Counted from the first letter of the stretch, positions 34,269 to 43,972 are shown. The stretch: 64,000 bases of DNA from CBDCCV01 sp965215025 (GCA_965215025.1 CBDCCV010000001.1:1984001-2048000), one strand, 5' to 3'. Numbers and translations: made by a program. Notes: generated from the sequence alone by a model not told the origin.

Positions 34269-37268
34269 ATGAACCGCCTCGTTACGCTGCTCGCCCTGTC
34301 TTTTCTGCTGACCGCCCCGCCCGCCGCTGCGCAAGACGCCGCGCCGGACACCACTACCGCCGCGATGGACTCGCCCGTGACCTCGACGCCTGCCGCCGAG
34401 CGCCTCGCCGGGCACGACCGCCGCGCCGGCCTCGCCGAGCGCTCCCTGGTGAGCCAGGTGCCGTTTGAGAACATCGGCCCGACGGTGATGAGCGGGCGCG
34501 TCGTGGACGTGGACGTGCGCCCCGACGACCCGACGCACTTCTACGTCGCCTACGCCTCGGGCGGGCTGTGGAAGACGACGAACAACGGGCAGTCCTTCGA
34601 GCCGCACTTCGACGACCAATCCGCCATGACGATGGGCGACATCGCCGTGGACTGGTCGAAAAGTCCGGAGACCGTCTGGGTGGGCACGGGCGAGAACAAC
34701 TCCAGCCGCTCCTCCTACGCCGGCACGGGCATCTACAAATCGACCGACGGCGCCCAGACCTGGCAGCACCTCGGCCTCGAAGACACGCACCGCACCGGCC
34801 GCATCGTCATGCACCCCGAAGACCCGAACACCGTGTGGGTGGCCGCCCTCGGCCCGCTTTACTCGGCCAGCGAGGCGCGCGGCGTCTACAAATCCACCGA
34901 CGGCGGCGGGTCGTGGACGAAGACGCTCTTCGTGGGCGAGAACACGGGCGCGATTGACCTCGTGATGCATCCGGAAAATCCAGATGTCCTCTACGCCGCG
35001 ATGTGGCACCGGCTCCGACGCGCGTGGAACTTCGTCGAGAGCGGAGAGGAGAGCGGCATCTACAAGTCTACCGACGGCGGCGAGAACTGGCAGCTCATCA
35101 CGACCGAGGAGAGCGGCTTTCCCACGGGCGAAGGCGTGGGGCGCATCGGCCTGGCCGTGACGCCGGATGCCCCGGACATCGTCTACGCCCTCCTCGACAA
35201 CCAGGAGCGCCGCCCGGAAGAAGAGGACGACGAAGAACCGGCGCTTACCAAGGAGAACATCCGCGAGATGACGAAGGCGGAGTTTTTGGAGGTGAGCCAG
35301 GAAGAGGTCAAGGAATACCTGGAGCGCAACGGCTTCCCGGCCTCGTACACGGCCGAGAGCATCATGGACATGGTGCGCCAGGAGGAGATCGCGCCGCTGG
35401 ACCTGGTGCGCTACCTCGAAGACGCCAACGCGCAGCTTTTCGACACGCCCGTCAAAGGCGCCGAGGTCTACCGCTCCTCGGACGGCGGCCAGACGTGGAC
35501 GAAGCCGCACGCCGAACCCATCGACGAGACGTACTACTCCTACGGCTACTACTTCGGCGAAATCCGCGCTGCGCCGGACGATGCCGACCGCATCTACATC
35601 ATGGGCGTGCCCATCCTCAAAAGCACCGACGGCGGCGAGACGTTCACCGGCATCAACGCGCCGAACGTGCACGTGGACCACCACGCGCTCTGGGTGAGTC
35701 CGCAGCGGCCAGGCCACCTCGTCAACGGCAACGACGGCGGCGTCAACATCAGCTACGACGACGGCGAGACGTGGTTCAAGGCCAACACGCCGCCCGTGGG
35801 GCAGTTCTACGCCGTGCAAGTGGACGAGGCCGAGCCGTACCGCGTCTACGGCGGCCTCCAGGACAACGGCGTCTGGGCCGGCGCGCACACCTACGACATG
35901 GGCTTCCAGTGGTACGCCGAGGGCGACTATCCGTACGACCGCCTCCTCGGCGGCGACGGGATGCAGATCGAGGTGGACACGCGCACGAACGACATCGTCT
36001 ACACCGGCTTCCAGTTCGGCTTCTACTTCCGCATCGACCAGGAGACGGGCGAAAGGACGGCCATCAAGCCGCAGCACGAGCTTGGCGAGCGCCCGCTGCG
36101 CTTCAACTGGCAGACGCCCATCCACCTCTCGCGCCACAACCAGGACATCCTCTATCTGGGATCGAACAAGTTCCACCGCTCTTTAGACCGGGGCGAGACG
36201 TGGGAGACGCTCTCCGGCGACCTCTCCGCCACGGGCGGGCGCAAAGGCGACGTCCCCTACGGCACCTTGACGATGATTGACGAGTCGCCCTTCCGGTTCG
36301 GCCTGATCTACGCCGGCACCGACGACGGGCTGATCCACGTCTCGCGCGACGCCGGGACGACGTGGCAGAACGTCTCCGAGGGGCTGCCCGAGAACCTGTG
36401 GGTAGCGCGCGTGGAGGCGTCAAGCCACGACACGAGCCGCGTCTGGGCCGCGCTCAACGGCTACCGCTGGGACGACTTTGCGCCCTACCTCTACCGCTCC
36501 GATAATTACGGCGAGACGTGGGAGCGCATCGGCCAAGATTTGCCGATGGAGCCGATCAACGTCGTGGTAGAGGACCCGGAGAACGAGCGCATCGTCTACG
36601 TGGGCACCGACAACGGGCTGTACGTGAGCCTCGACGGCGGCGGCTCGTTCATGGAGATGACGCAGGGGATGCCGAATGCGCCCGTGCACGACCTCAAGAT
36701 CCAGAAGCGCGAGAAGGACCTCCTCGCCGGCACGCACGGCCGCTCGATCTACCGCGCCGACCTCGAAGAGGTGCAGCAGCTCACGCCGGAGCTTCTGGAA
36801 AAGCCGCTCCACGCCTTCGCCCTCGACAGCCTCACCTACGACGAGAACTGGGGCGGCCGCCGCGCCGCCTGGATGGACGCCGAAAAACCGAGCCTCACCA
36901 TCCCGTACTTCAGCGGCTCGGCGGGCGAGACGACGATCCGCATCCAGAGCGAAGACGGCACGACGCTGCAAACCATCCAGGACACCACCGTGCGCGGCCT
37001 CAACTACGCCACGTACGACCTGACGGTGGACACGACGGCGGCGGCCTCGTTCATCGAAGACTACGAGGCCGACCGCGACGACGACGCGCCCAAGATGGAG
37101 TCAGCCGACGACGGCAAAATGTACCTCGTGCCCGGCACCTACACCGTCGAGATCACGCGCGGCGGCGAGACGGTGACGCAGCCGCTCCGCATCAAGGCGC
37201 CGCCGGAGGAGGAGCGCCCCGCCGCGCCCGAGCCGGACGAGGTCGTGCGCGAGCGGGGGAAGGGGTAA
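34269..37268 (+). CDS. VPS10/sortilin-like BNR-repeat exported protein
   Basis: A 999-residue secreted protein starting at ATG 34269 with signal peptide MNRLVTLLALSFLLTAPPAA (cleavage near AAQ). It carries many BNR/Asp-box repeats of the form S.DGG.TW (IYKSTDGAQTW, VYKSTDGGGSW, YRSSDGGQTW, LKSTDGGETF, ISYDDGETWF, LYRSDNYGETW), giving one or two propellers as in VPS10/sortilin-type and glycosyl-hydrolase-like BNR proteins. A Glu/Lys-rich insert of about 80 residues interrupts it near residues 315-395. The C-terminal 120 residues are strand-rich and may help with surface attachment. Binding partner unknown. Confidence 0.85.
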   Translation: MNRLVTLLALSFLLTAPPAAAQDAAPDTTTAAMDSPVTSTPAAERLAGHDRRAGLAERSLVSQVPFENIGPTVMSGRVVDVDVRPDDPTHFYVAYASGGLWKTTNNGQSFEPHFDDQSAMTMGDIAVDWSKSPETVWVGTGENNSSRSSYAGTGIYKSTDGAQTWQHLGLEDTHRTGRIVMHPEDPNTVWVAALGPLYSASEARGVYKSTDGGGSWTKTLFVGENTGAIDLVMHPENPDVLYAAMWHRLRRAWNFVESGEESGIYKSTDGGENWQLITTEESGFPTGEGVGRIGLAVTPDAPDIVYALLDNQERRPEEEDDEEPALTKENIREMTKAEFLEVSQEEVKEYLERNGFPASYTAESIMDMVRQEEIAPLDLVRYLEDANAQLFDTPVKGAEVYRSSDGGQTWTKPHAEPIDETYYSYGYYFGEIRAAPDDADRIYIMGVPILKSTDGGETFTGINAPNVHVDHHALWVSPQRPGHLVNGNDGGVNISYDDGETWFKANTPPVGQFYAVQVDEAEPYRVYGGLQDNGVWAGAHTYDMGFQWYAEGDYPYDRLLGGDGMQIEVDTRTNDIVYTGFQFGFYFRIDQETGERTAIKPQHELGERPLRFNWQTPIHLSRHNQDILYLGSNKFHRSLDRGETWETLSGDLSATGGRKGDVPYGTLTMIDESPFRFGLIYAGTDDGLIHVSRDAGTTWQNVSEGLPENLWVARVEASSHDTSRVWAALNGYRWDDFAPYLYRSDNYGETWERIGQDLPMEPINVVVEDPENERIVYVGTDNGLYVSLDGGGSFMEMTQGMPNAPVHDLKIQKREKDLLAGTHGRSIYRADLEEVQQLTPELLEKPLHAFALDSLTYDENWGGRRAAWMDAEKPSLTIPYFSGSAGETTIRIQSEDGTTLQTIQDTTVRGLNYATYDLTVDTTAAASFIEDYEADRDDDAPKMESADDGKMYLVPGTYTVEITRGGETVTQPLRIKAPPEEERPAAPEPDEVVRERGKG

Positions 37269-37366
37269 CCGGCGCGGGGCCGCAGCGAGAAAAGGTACCG
37301 TTTGGCGCGGCGATTTGCTATACTGCGCCGTACGAAAACTACTCACGAGCAGACAGCCGTTACGCT

Positions 37367-37759
37367 ATGAGACGCCTTACTACCTCGGTGCTCGTTCTGG
37401 GCCTGTTGTTCTCGCTAGCAGCGTGCGCCGGCACAGAAAGCCAAGGGAAAAAACGCTCGGACCCTAACGAAATCACGCAGGAGCAGATCGCGGAGGCGGG
37501 ACCGCGCTTGGATGCGTACAGCCTCGTGCAGAACCTGCGCCCGCAGTGGCTGCGCAAGCGGGGACGCCAGAGCATCAGCAGCAGCGGCGACATCGTCGTG
37601 TACGTGGGCAGCGCCCGCCTCGGAGGGCCGGACGTGCTGCGCCAGGTCGATGTCCAGAACGTCGCGTCGATGGAGTTCCTCAGCCCCGCGAAGGCGACGA
37701 ACCGATTCGGCGGCGGCCACGAGCACGGCGCCATCCGCGTAATTCTGAAAGACCGTTAA
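37367..37759 (+). CDS. Small lipoprotein resembling a TonB-receptor plug
   Basis: A 130-residue protein with lipobox LAAC. The mature C-terminal 65 residues read IVVYVGSARLGGPDVLRQVD, then VQNVASMEFLSPAKATNRFG, then GAIRVILKDR. This mirrors the plug of the SusC protein encoded next: LIVVDGVPLDN, NPADVESVSVLKGPSAAALY, NGAILITTK. It may be a free-standing plug-like domain, a recognisable but poorly understood class of small proteins. It lies between the sortilin-like and SusC genes on the same strand; SusC has its own candidate promoter. Confidence 0.72.
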   Translation: MRRLTTSVLVLGLLFSLAACAGTESQGKKRSDPNEITQEQIAEAGPRLDAYSLVQNLRPQWLRKRGRQSISSSGDIVVYVGSARLGGPDVLRQVDVQNVASMEFLSPAKATNRFGGGHEHGAIRVILKDR

Positions 37760-37888
37760 GGCCAGCGAGCGCGGCGGAGCAGGTGTCCGAACGGCGGGCG
37801 GGGCTTCCGCCCGTGCTCTGTTCAGCGCGCGCCTGCAACAGTCCGGGGGAGTTAGGTCACAGTTCAGAAAAACAGAAAGGCCATCTCC

Positions 37889-37918
37889 TTTACATTGCGG
37901 TTATAAAGCCGCTATACT
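37889..37918 (+). promoter_or_regulatory. Candidate promoter upstream of the SusC gene
   Basis: TTTACA (37889-37894) and TATACT (37913-37918) are separated by 18 bases, a classical -35/-10 arrangement, about 125 bases upstream of the SusC start. Positions were read directly; activity is inferred. Confidence 0.6.
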
Positions 37919-38042
37919 GGGCGGCGTCTTGCAAGAAAGGCGTCCCCGGCCGCTCAGCCCCCAGGCGTTCGCTCACCCAGCGCGCCGGTAGACGAGTGGG
38001 TTCGGGCCTTGTACACATCACCTCCTCAAATCTCGTAGCACC

Positions 38043-41000
38043 ATGTTGAAGAAGCTTTTTTCGGCCACGCTCTGGATGCTGCTCCTCTTCCCCGTAGCAG
38101 GTGCGCTGGCGCAGACGGCCACCGTTACCGGCACGGTTACCGACAGCACCAACGGCGACCCCTTGCCGGGCGTCAACGTCGTCGTGCAGGGGACGCAGTT
38201 GGGCGCGGCCACCGGCCCCGGCGGCACCTACACCATCAACGGCGTGCCCACGGGGCAGCAGACGCTTGTGGCCTCGTTCGTCGGGTTTGACCGGCGGGAG
38301 GTGCCCGTCACCATCAGCGACGGGAACAACGAGGTGAACATCAGCCTCATCTCGTCCACGGTGGGCCTTGACGACGTGGTGGTCACAGCGCTAGGCATCG
38401 AGCGGCAGGAGCGCTCGCTCGGCTACGCCGTAGACGAGATTGAGGCCGAGGAGCTTGACCGCACGGGCGTGACGAACTTCGTGGGCAACCTGAGCGGGAA
38501 GGTGGCCGGCGCGCAGATAAGCACGTCGAGCGAGATGGGCGGCTCGGCGCGCATCGTCCTGCGCGGCCCCGGCTCGGTCACGGGCGACAATGAGCCGCTC
38601 ATCGTGGTGGACGGCGTGCCGCTGGACAACTCCAACTTCGCCTCCAGCAGCCAGGCCTCCGGGCGCGGCGGGTACGACTACGGCAACGCCGCCTCGATCA
38701 TCAACCCGGCCGACGTCGAGTCCGTCTCCGTCTTGAAGGGGCCATCCGCAGCGGCGCTTTACGGCTCGCGCGCGGCTAACGGCGCCATCTTGATCACCAC
38801 CAAGAGCGGCGGCGGTGCCCGGCAGGGCGGCGCCATTGGCGTGACGGTGCAGACGGGCGTGACCTTTACTGAGATCTACAACTTCGCCGACTACCAGAAC
38901 GCCTACGGCGGCGGCTCGTGGTCGCCCTTCCAGATGAACGAAGAAGGCCAACTCGTGGCCGACTTCAGCACGGACCAGTCCTGGGGGCCGCCCCTGGACG
39001 GGCGCGAGGTGCGGCAGTGGTACAGCTACGACGACGTGAACGGCCTCATGGGCCAGACCACGCCTTGGGTGGCGCACCCGGACAACATCGAGAACTTCTT
39101 CCAGCGCGGGTCCACGATCAACACGAACGTGGCCTTCTCGCAGGGCGGGGACAACTTCAACTACCGCGCTTCGGTGAACAACATCACCGAGACGGGCACC
39201 TCGGCCGGAAGCCAGCTCGGGCGCAACACCGTGAGCTTCAAGGGGAACCTCGACCTTACGGACCGGCTCACCACGTCGATCTCGGCCAACTACATCCAGG
39301 AGGACGCCGAGCGGCGCGTAGGCGCCGGGTACGACGGCGCCGTCAGCCCGTGGCAGCAGTTCAACACGTTCGGCCAGCGGCAGATCGACCTCTCCGAGGA
39401 CGCGCCCATGCGCTCTTTGCGCCGCCCTGACGGCACGCAGCGCAGCTGGAACTGGCTTGGCGTCCAAGGCGCCATCAACGGCGACATCATCTACGCCAAC
39501 AACCCTTTCTGGACGATCCAGGAGAACTTCCCCACCGACGACCTCGAGCGCGTCTACGGCAACTTCCGCGTCTCATACGACTTCCTCGACAACCTCACCG
39601 CCGCGGCCGACGTGCGCACGGACTACTACACGAACCGGCGCGAGGAGCGCATCGCCGTCGGCTCGGTCGAGCAGCCGCAGTACGTCGAGGACTTCCGCGA
39701 GGTGCAGGAGACGAACAGCAGCCTGGAGTTGACCTACACGGGCGACCTCCGGGATGACCTTTCGCTCGAAGCGTACGGCGGCGCGAACTACCGCTACAGC
39801 AACTACAGCGCGAACCTCGCCAACACCGAGGGCGGCCTGAGCACGGCCGGCCTCTACACGCTGGAGAACTCCATCAGCCGGCCTTCCATCGAGGACTACT
39901 TCCAGGAGCAGGGCCTCTTCGGCCTCTACGCCGACGTGACGCTCGGCTACCAGGACTTCCTCTACATCGGCGGCTCGCTGCGCAACGACTGGTCCTCGAC
40001 GCTCCCCGAGGGGAACAACTCGTACCTCTACCCCTCCGTGCGCGGGAGCTTCGTCTTTAGCAGCCTGCCGGCGCTTCAGAACGCGGACTTCCTCTCCTTC
40101 GGGAAGGTGCGCGCGAACTGGTCGCAGGTCGGGCGCGACACCGATCCGTACCGGCTCGCCTTTGTTTATCCCGGTAGCACGCCTTTCAACGGGCGCTCTC
40201 TGCAATCGCTGCCCAACTCGCTCAACAACGAGGACCTCAAGCCGGAGATCACCACGGGCTGGGAGGTGGGCCTGCAGCTGCAGTTCCTGAACAACCGCCT
40301 GGGGCTGGACGCCACGTACTACACGCAGAACACGCGCAACCAGATCATCTCGGTATCGCGCTCAAGCGCCAGCGGCTTCTCAGGGCAGGTGCTCAACGCC
40401 GGTGAGATCGGCAACCGTGGCGTGGAGCTGGCGCTCAACCTCACGCCCGTCCTCACGGACAGGCTTCGGTGGGACTTCACCGTCAACTGGGCCACGAACG
40501 AGAACGAGGTCGTGAGCCTGGCCGAGGGCATCGAGCAGGTGACGGTCCCGCTGGGCGTGCCGCCCTTCGGGCCGAGGGTTGTTGCCCGCGTGGGCGAGCC
40601 GTACGGCGCCTTCTTCGGCAACGGCTTCCGCCGCGACGAGAACGGCAACAAGGTCCTGAACGCCAATGGCACCTACGCCCTGGAAGGGGGCCAGGTGCTG
40701 GGCAGCTACCAGCCGGACTGGACAGGCGGCGTCTCCACGACGCTCTCCTACGGAGGCATCACCGGCAGCGTCCTCGTGGACGGGCAGAAGGGCGGCCAGA
40801 TCTGGTCGCTCACAAACCTCTTCGGCCTCTACAGCGGCATCGTTGAGGAAACGGTCGAGGGCGACATCCGCGAGCTGGGCCTGGTGCCGCAGGGCGTCCT
40901 GGCCGACGGCTCGACGTTCGAGGGCCGCGTGGACCCGAACTTCTTCTTCACGCGGATCTTCGGCAACCACGAACTCAACCTCTACGACGCCAGCTACGCT

Positions 41001-41237
41001 AAGCTGCGTGAGGCGAGCCTGGGCTACACCATCCCGGCACGCTGGCTCACGAGCATCCCCGCGCTCCAGGGCCTGACCGTCTCGGCCATCGGGCGCAACC
41101 TGGCGACGCTCTACAAGAAGTCGCCGAACTTCGACCCCTCGGCCGTGACGCTGAGCGCGACGAACGCGCAGGGGTTTGAGGTGGGGCAGCTCCCGCCCAC
41201 GCGCGCCTACGGCTTCCGCCTGCGCGCCTCGTTCTAA
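38043..41237 (+). CDS. SusC/RagA-family TonB-linked outer-membrane receptor
   Basis: A 1064-residue receptor. The signal peptide (MLKKLFSATLWMLLLFPVAG, cleavage near ALAQ) is followed by a carboxypeptidase-like domain (TVTGTVTDSTNGDPLPGVNV), the plug (LIVVDGVPLDN, ESVSVLKGPSAAALYGSRAA, NGAILITTKSGGG) and a beta barrel ending in TRAYGFRLRASF with a terminal Phe. Such receptors import oligosaccharides, peptides or other large nutrients with TonB energy. SusD, its usual surface lid, follows. Nothing nearby is a clear glycoside hydrolase, so the substrate may be peptide or unknown. TonB is encoded at 61.1-61.8 kb. Confidence 0.95.
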   Translation: MLKKLFSATLWMLLLFPVAGALAQTATVTGTVTDSTNGDPLPGVNVVVQGTQLGAATGPGGTYTINGVPTGQQTLVASFVGFDRREVPVTISDGNNEVNISLISSTVGLDDVVVTALGIERQERSLGYAVDEIEAEELDRTGVTNFVGNLSGKVAGAQISTSSEMGGSARIVLRGPGSVTGDNEPLIVVDGVPLDNSNFASSSQASGRGGYDYGNAASIINPADVESVSVLKGPSAAALYGSRAANGAILITTKSGGGARQGGAIGVTVQTGVTFTEIYNFADYQNAYGGGSWSPFQMNEEGQLVADFSTDQSWGPPLDGREVRQWYSYDDVNGLMGQTTPWVAHPDNIENFFQRGSTINTNVAFSQGGDNFNYRASVNNITETGTSAGSQLGRNTVSFKGNLDLTDRLTTSISANYIQEDAERRVGAGYDGAVSPWQQFNTFGQRQIDLSEDAPMRSLRRPDGTQRSWNWLGVQGAINGDIIYANNPFWTIQENFPTDDLERVYGNFRVSYDFLDNLTAAADVRTDYYTNRREERIAVGSVEQPQYVEDFREVQETNSSLELTYTGDLRDDLSLEAYGGANYRYSNYSANLANTEGGLSTAGLYTLENSISRPSIEDYFQEQGLFGLYADVTLGYQDFLYIGGSLRNDWSSTLPEGNNSYLYPSVRGSFVFSSLPALQNADFLSFGKVRANWSQVGRDTDPYRLAFVYPGSTPFNGRSLQSLPNSLNNEDLKPEITTGWEVGLQLQFLNNRLGLDATYYTQNTRNQIISVSRSSASGFSGQVLNAGEIGNRGVELALNLTPVLTDRLRWDFTVNWATNENEVVSLAEGIEQVTVPLGVPPFGPRVVARVGEPYGAFFGNGFRRDENGNKVLNANGTYALEGGQVLGSYQPDWTGGVSTTLSYGGITGSVLVDGQKGGQIWSLTNLFGLYSGIVEETVEGDIRELGLVPQGVLADGSTFEGRVDPNFFFTRIFGNHELNLYDASYAKLREASLGYTIPARWLTSIPALQGLTVSAIGRNLATLYKKSPNFDPSAVTLSATNAQGFEVGQLPPTRAYGFRLRASF

Positions 41238-41346
41238 CGAGCCACACGTTGAGGGCCGCGCCCGGCGGAAACGGAAGTGCTCTTCCGCCGGGCTGTTGCC
41301 TGCCCCACTTCTCTTCTCCATGACGCTCCGCGATCAAAACCGCGCT

Positions 41347-42858
41347 ATGAAACGCTACCTCAAAAGTCTCGCTCTCGTTGGTCTGGCTGCCCTCGCGCTT
41401 ACGCTCGGCGCGTGCGATATCACCGACTTGAACGAGAACCCGAACGAGCCGACGACCGTCACGCCGCCCAACCTCTTGACCAACGCGGAGGTGGACATCG
41501 CCACGAACTACTGGGGCGCGTTCACGCTCGGGCGCTTTGCCAACCTCTACGCGCAGTACTGGACGCAGAACCAGTACACCGACGAGGACCGCTACGGCTA
41601 CCCCTCGCGCCGCTCCGGCTCGCTCAACGCTATGTGGGAGGACTACTACCTCGCCCTGAACGACCTGCAGCAGATCGTCCGCATCAACGAGCAGACGCCG
41701 GGGGAGGTGGAAGGCTTTGGGCCGAACGCCAACCAGATCGCCATCTCCAAGATCATGCAGGCCTGGACCTTCCAGGTCATGACCGACATCTGGGGGCCGA
41801 TCCCCTTTACCGAGGCGCTCCAAGGCCGCGAGAGCGGCAACTTCCAGCCGTCCTACACGGCGCAGGAGGACATCTACCTCGGCCTTTTGGACTCGCTCAC
41901 GGCCGCGAGCGAGATGATCGATACCGAGGCCTCGGCGCTGGCCTCGGGCGACATCATTTACAACGGCGACATGGAGCAGTGGAAGAAGTTCGCCAACTCC
42001 ACGAAGATGCGCGTAGCTATCCGCATCGCCGACCGGCTGCCGGACGTGGCCGAAGCCGCCATCAACGAGGCCATCGAGGCCGGCGTCTTCGAGGAGGTTG
42101 ACGACGCCGCGCTCGTGCCGTTCAGCACGTCGCCACCCTACCAGAACCCTATCTATGAGAACTACGAGGTCTCCGGCCGCGACGACTGGGCCATGCCCAA
42201 CTCGATCATCGCCCCCATGCTGGCCACGGACGACCCCCGCCTGCCGGCCTACGCCACGGCCACGCCCGGCGGCGAGTACATCGGCTACACGTACGGGCTG
42301 CCGCCGGGCGAGGCGCAGGCGCGCTTCCAGGCCGGCCCGTTCTCGCGCCCGAGCGAGGCCGTGCGTGAGGCCGACGCCCCCGCCATCCTCATGCTTTACG
42401 ACGAGGTGCTCTTCATCAAGGCCGAGGCCGCGCAACGCGGCTTCATTGACGGCGACGCGGCCGAGTTCTACCGCGAGGCCATCACCGCCTCGGTCAGCTA
42501 CTGGGACGAGGTGAGCGCCACCGCCAGCGTGAGCGAGGACGAGATCGACGCCTTCATCGACCGCGTGCCCTACGACGCCAGCAACTGGCAGCAGGTCCTG
42601 GGCGTGCAGAAGTGGCTCGCGCTCTACATGCAGGGCATCCAGGGCTGGAGCGAGTTCCGCCGCCTGGACTTTGAGGGCATCCTGCAGCCGCCCCCCGGCG
42701 ACCCCGGCTCCGAGGAGTTCGGCGTCCCCATTGCCGTGCGGCTGCCCTACCCGAACGACGAGACCTCTCTGAACGGCGCGAACGTCGAAGAGGCCGTGAG
42801 CAACCTGCTTGACGGGCCGGACGATCAGGGCACGAAGCTCTGGTGGGACGTGGACTAA
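41347..42858 (+). CDS. SusD/RagB-family nutrient-binding lipoprotein
   Basis: A 503-residue lipoprotein with signal MKRYLKSLALVGLAALALTL and lipobox LGAC. SusD-like features: ITDLNENPNEPTTVTPPNLL, WGAFTLGRFANLYAQYW, KIMQAWTFQVMTDIWGPIPF, then a C-terminal AQRGFIDGDAAEFYREAI and the GWSEFRRLDF segment. This is the SusD_RagB or SusD-like_2 group, which caps the SusC channel. ATG 41347 is chosen over the in-frame ATG 41320 because the charged n-region starts there. A strong hairpin follows 16 bases after the stop, so the SusC/SusD transcript probably ends here. Confidence 0.93.
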   Translation: MKRYLKSLALVGLAALALTLGACDITDLNENPNEPTTVTPPNLLTNAEVDIATNYWGAFTLGRFANLYAQYWTQNQYTDEDRYGYPSRRSGSLNAMWEDYYLALNDLQQIVRINEQTPGEVEGFGPNANQIAISKIMQAWTFQVMTDIWGPIPFTEALQGRESGNFQPSYTAQEDIYLGLLDSLTAASEMIDTEASALASGDIIYNGDMEQWKKFANSTKMRVAIRIADRLPDVAEAAINEAIEAGVFEEVDDAALVPFSTSPPYQNPIYENYEVSGRDDWAMPNSIIAPMLATDDPRLPAYATATPGGEYIGYTYGLPPGEAQARFQAGPFSRPSEAVREADAPAILMLYDEVLFIKAEAAQRGFIDGDAAEFYREAITASVSYWDEVSATASVSEDEIDAFIDRVPYDASNWQQVLGVQKWLALYMQGIQGWSEFRRLDFEGILQPPPGDPGSEEFGVPIAVRLPYPNDETSLNGANVEEAVSNLLDGPDDQGTKLWWDVD

Positions 42859-42873
42859 ACCGCGCACCGAAGC

Positions 42874-42905
42874 GCTGGCGGGCGCCCTGTAAGGCGCCCG
42901 CCGGC
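42874..42905 (+). terminator. Strong hairpin after the SusD gene
   Basis: A perfect 10-bp stem GGCGGGCGCC (42877-42886) and GGCGCCCGCC (42893-42902) surrounds the loop CTGTAA, with additional pairs outside. There is no T-tract. It most likely ends the SusC/SusD transcript. Confidence 0.7.
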
Positions 42906-42962
42906 ATGTTCCCCCGGCACGCCACTCAGAAGACGACCGCTCGCGAGCGCCCGGCCGCAACG

Positions 42963-43002
42963 GCGCGCACGGAAGAAAAACTGCGCGCACGGAAGAAAAA
43001 CT
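42963..43002. repeat. Two perfect 20-bp tandem copies before the fasciclin gene
   Basis: Unit GCGCGCACGGAAGAAAAACT is present twice (42963-42982 and 42983-43002). Each copy contains GGAAG, so a ribosome-binding-like motif is duplicated close to the start at 43009. Confidence 0.85.
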
Positions 43003-43008
43003 GAACGA

Positions 43009-43896
43009 ATGCAACCTCAGGCTAACACCATGCTTTCCACTCGATCCGCGTCTCTTTTCATCCTGGCCGTCTTCGCCGCGGCCGGGCTTTCTGCCTGCGA
43101 CTTCAGCGAGCAGAACTATGACATCGAACCGGGCAACTCGCTCGCCATCGCAGGGCCGAGCAGCGCCGTCGTTCCCAACTTCGACACGAGCGCCGCAGGA
43201 GAATACTTCGTCCGAGCCTTTACCGTAGACAAGGACTACACCTGGAGCCTTGGAGGCGGGAGCGGAGCAGAAATCGCGGAGGTTAGGCGGAATGGAGAAT
43301 TCGTAGACCTGAGCTTTAGCGAGCCGGGCACCTACACGCTTTCGGTGACGGCCATAGGCGGAGGTGATCCCGAGTACAGCGGCTCGATCACCGTCACGGC
43401 CGATTATCCGGATTACCTCGATCAAGCCGCGGCGCAAGGGTACAGCGCCTTCGTTGCCGCCGTGGAGCGCCTTTCGGTGGATTCCCTTTTCCAGAACATC
43501 GACGAGGATGCCGGTGAACCCAGCCTCACCATCTTCGCGCCGACGAACGAGGCTTTTGCCGCCGCGCTCGACACCTCGGGCAACGGCATGGTCGAGGCCG
43601 AAGAGTTCCCCGCCGACAGCGTCCTGACGCGCATCCTGCAGTACCACATCGTCCCGGACAGCCTCGGCCAGGCCGAGATTACCGATGGCCTAACGGCACC
43701 GACCATTTTGGAGAGCGGTGCAGAGCTGAGCTTCGACGTCTCCGGCGGCACCGTCACCATCAACGGGGAGGCGGAGATTGTCAACTTTGACAATGCCGTC
43801 TTTAGAGGCGTCCTCCACGGCATCGACGAAGTGCTGATGCCGCCAAGCGAAGACGACTCCGACGGCGACGACTCGGACGACGGCGACGACGGCTAA
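43009..43896 (+). CDS. Fasciclin-domain lipoprotein
   Basis: A 295-residue lipoprotein with a lipobox LSAC. The first ATG (43009) gives a 7-residue longer leader; ATG 43030 gives MLSTRSASLFILAVFAAAGL, and either could be used. Residues about 35-130 form a beta domain (PKD- or Ig-like). The fasciclin (FAS1) domain spans about 135-280 with EPSLTIFAPTNEAFAAALD, ILQYHIVPDSL and VFRGVLHGIDEVLMP. The last 15 residues are Asp-rich. FAS1 domains mediate surface adhesion. Hairpins on both sides make it a single-gene transcript. Confidence 0.9.
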   Translation: MQPQANTMLSTRSASLFILAVFAAAGLSACDFSEQNYDIEPGNSLAIAGPSSAVVPNFDTSAAGEYFVRAFTVDKDYTWSLGGGSGAEIAEVRRNGEFVDLSFSEPGTYTLSVTAIGGGDPEYSGSITVTADYPDYLDQAAAQGYSAFVAAVERLSVDSLFQNIDEDAGEPSLTIFAPTNEAFAAALDTSGNGMVEAEEFPADSVLTRILQYHIVPDSLGQAEITDGLTAPTILESGAELSFDVSGGTVTINGEAEIVNFDNAVFRGVLHGIDEVLMPPSEDDSDGDDSDDGDDG

Positions 43897-43933
43897 GGCC
43901 AAGCCCCCCGTGCTCCATTTAAGCGGAAGTATT

Positions 43934-43972
43934 AGCCGGCTGCTGCCTTCTGGGGCGGCAGCCGGCTTTTTC
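43934..43972 (+). terminator. Rho-independent terminator after the fasciclin gene
   Basis: AGCCGGCTGC (43934-43943) pairs with GCAGCCGGCT (43958-43967), followed by a run of T. It stands 38 bases after the fasciclin stop and is the best-formed terminator in this region. Confidence 0.88.

Noticed and set aside
34242..36176. Long minus-strand frame opposite the sortilin-like gene
   Set aside because: Shadow of the real gene; no motifs of its own.
37301..37324. Possible promoter TTTGGC/TATACT before the plug-like lipoprotein
   Set aside because: Spacing is only 12 bases, too short for a normal promoter.
6681..43002. Tandem repeats as CRISPR arrays
   Set aside because: Units are adjacent without spacers, and no cas genes are present.
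41047..43647. Very long minus-strand frame opposite SusC, SusD and the fasciclin gene
   Set aside because: It crosses three supported genes and two hairpins and has no domain.
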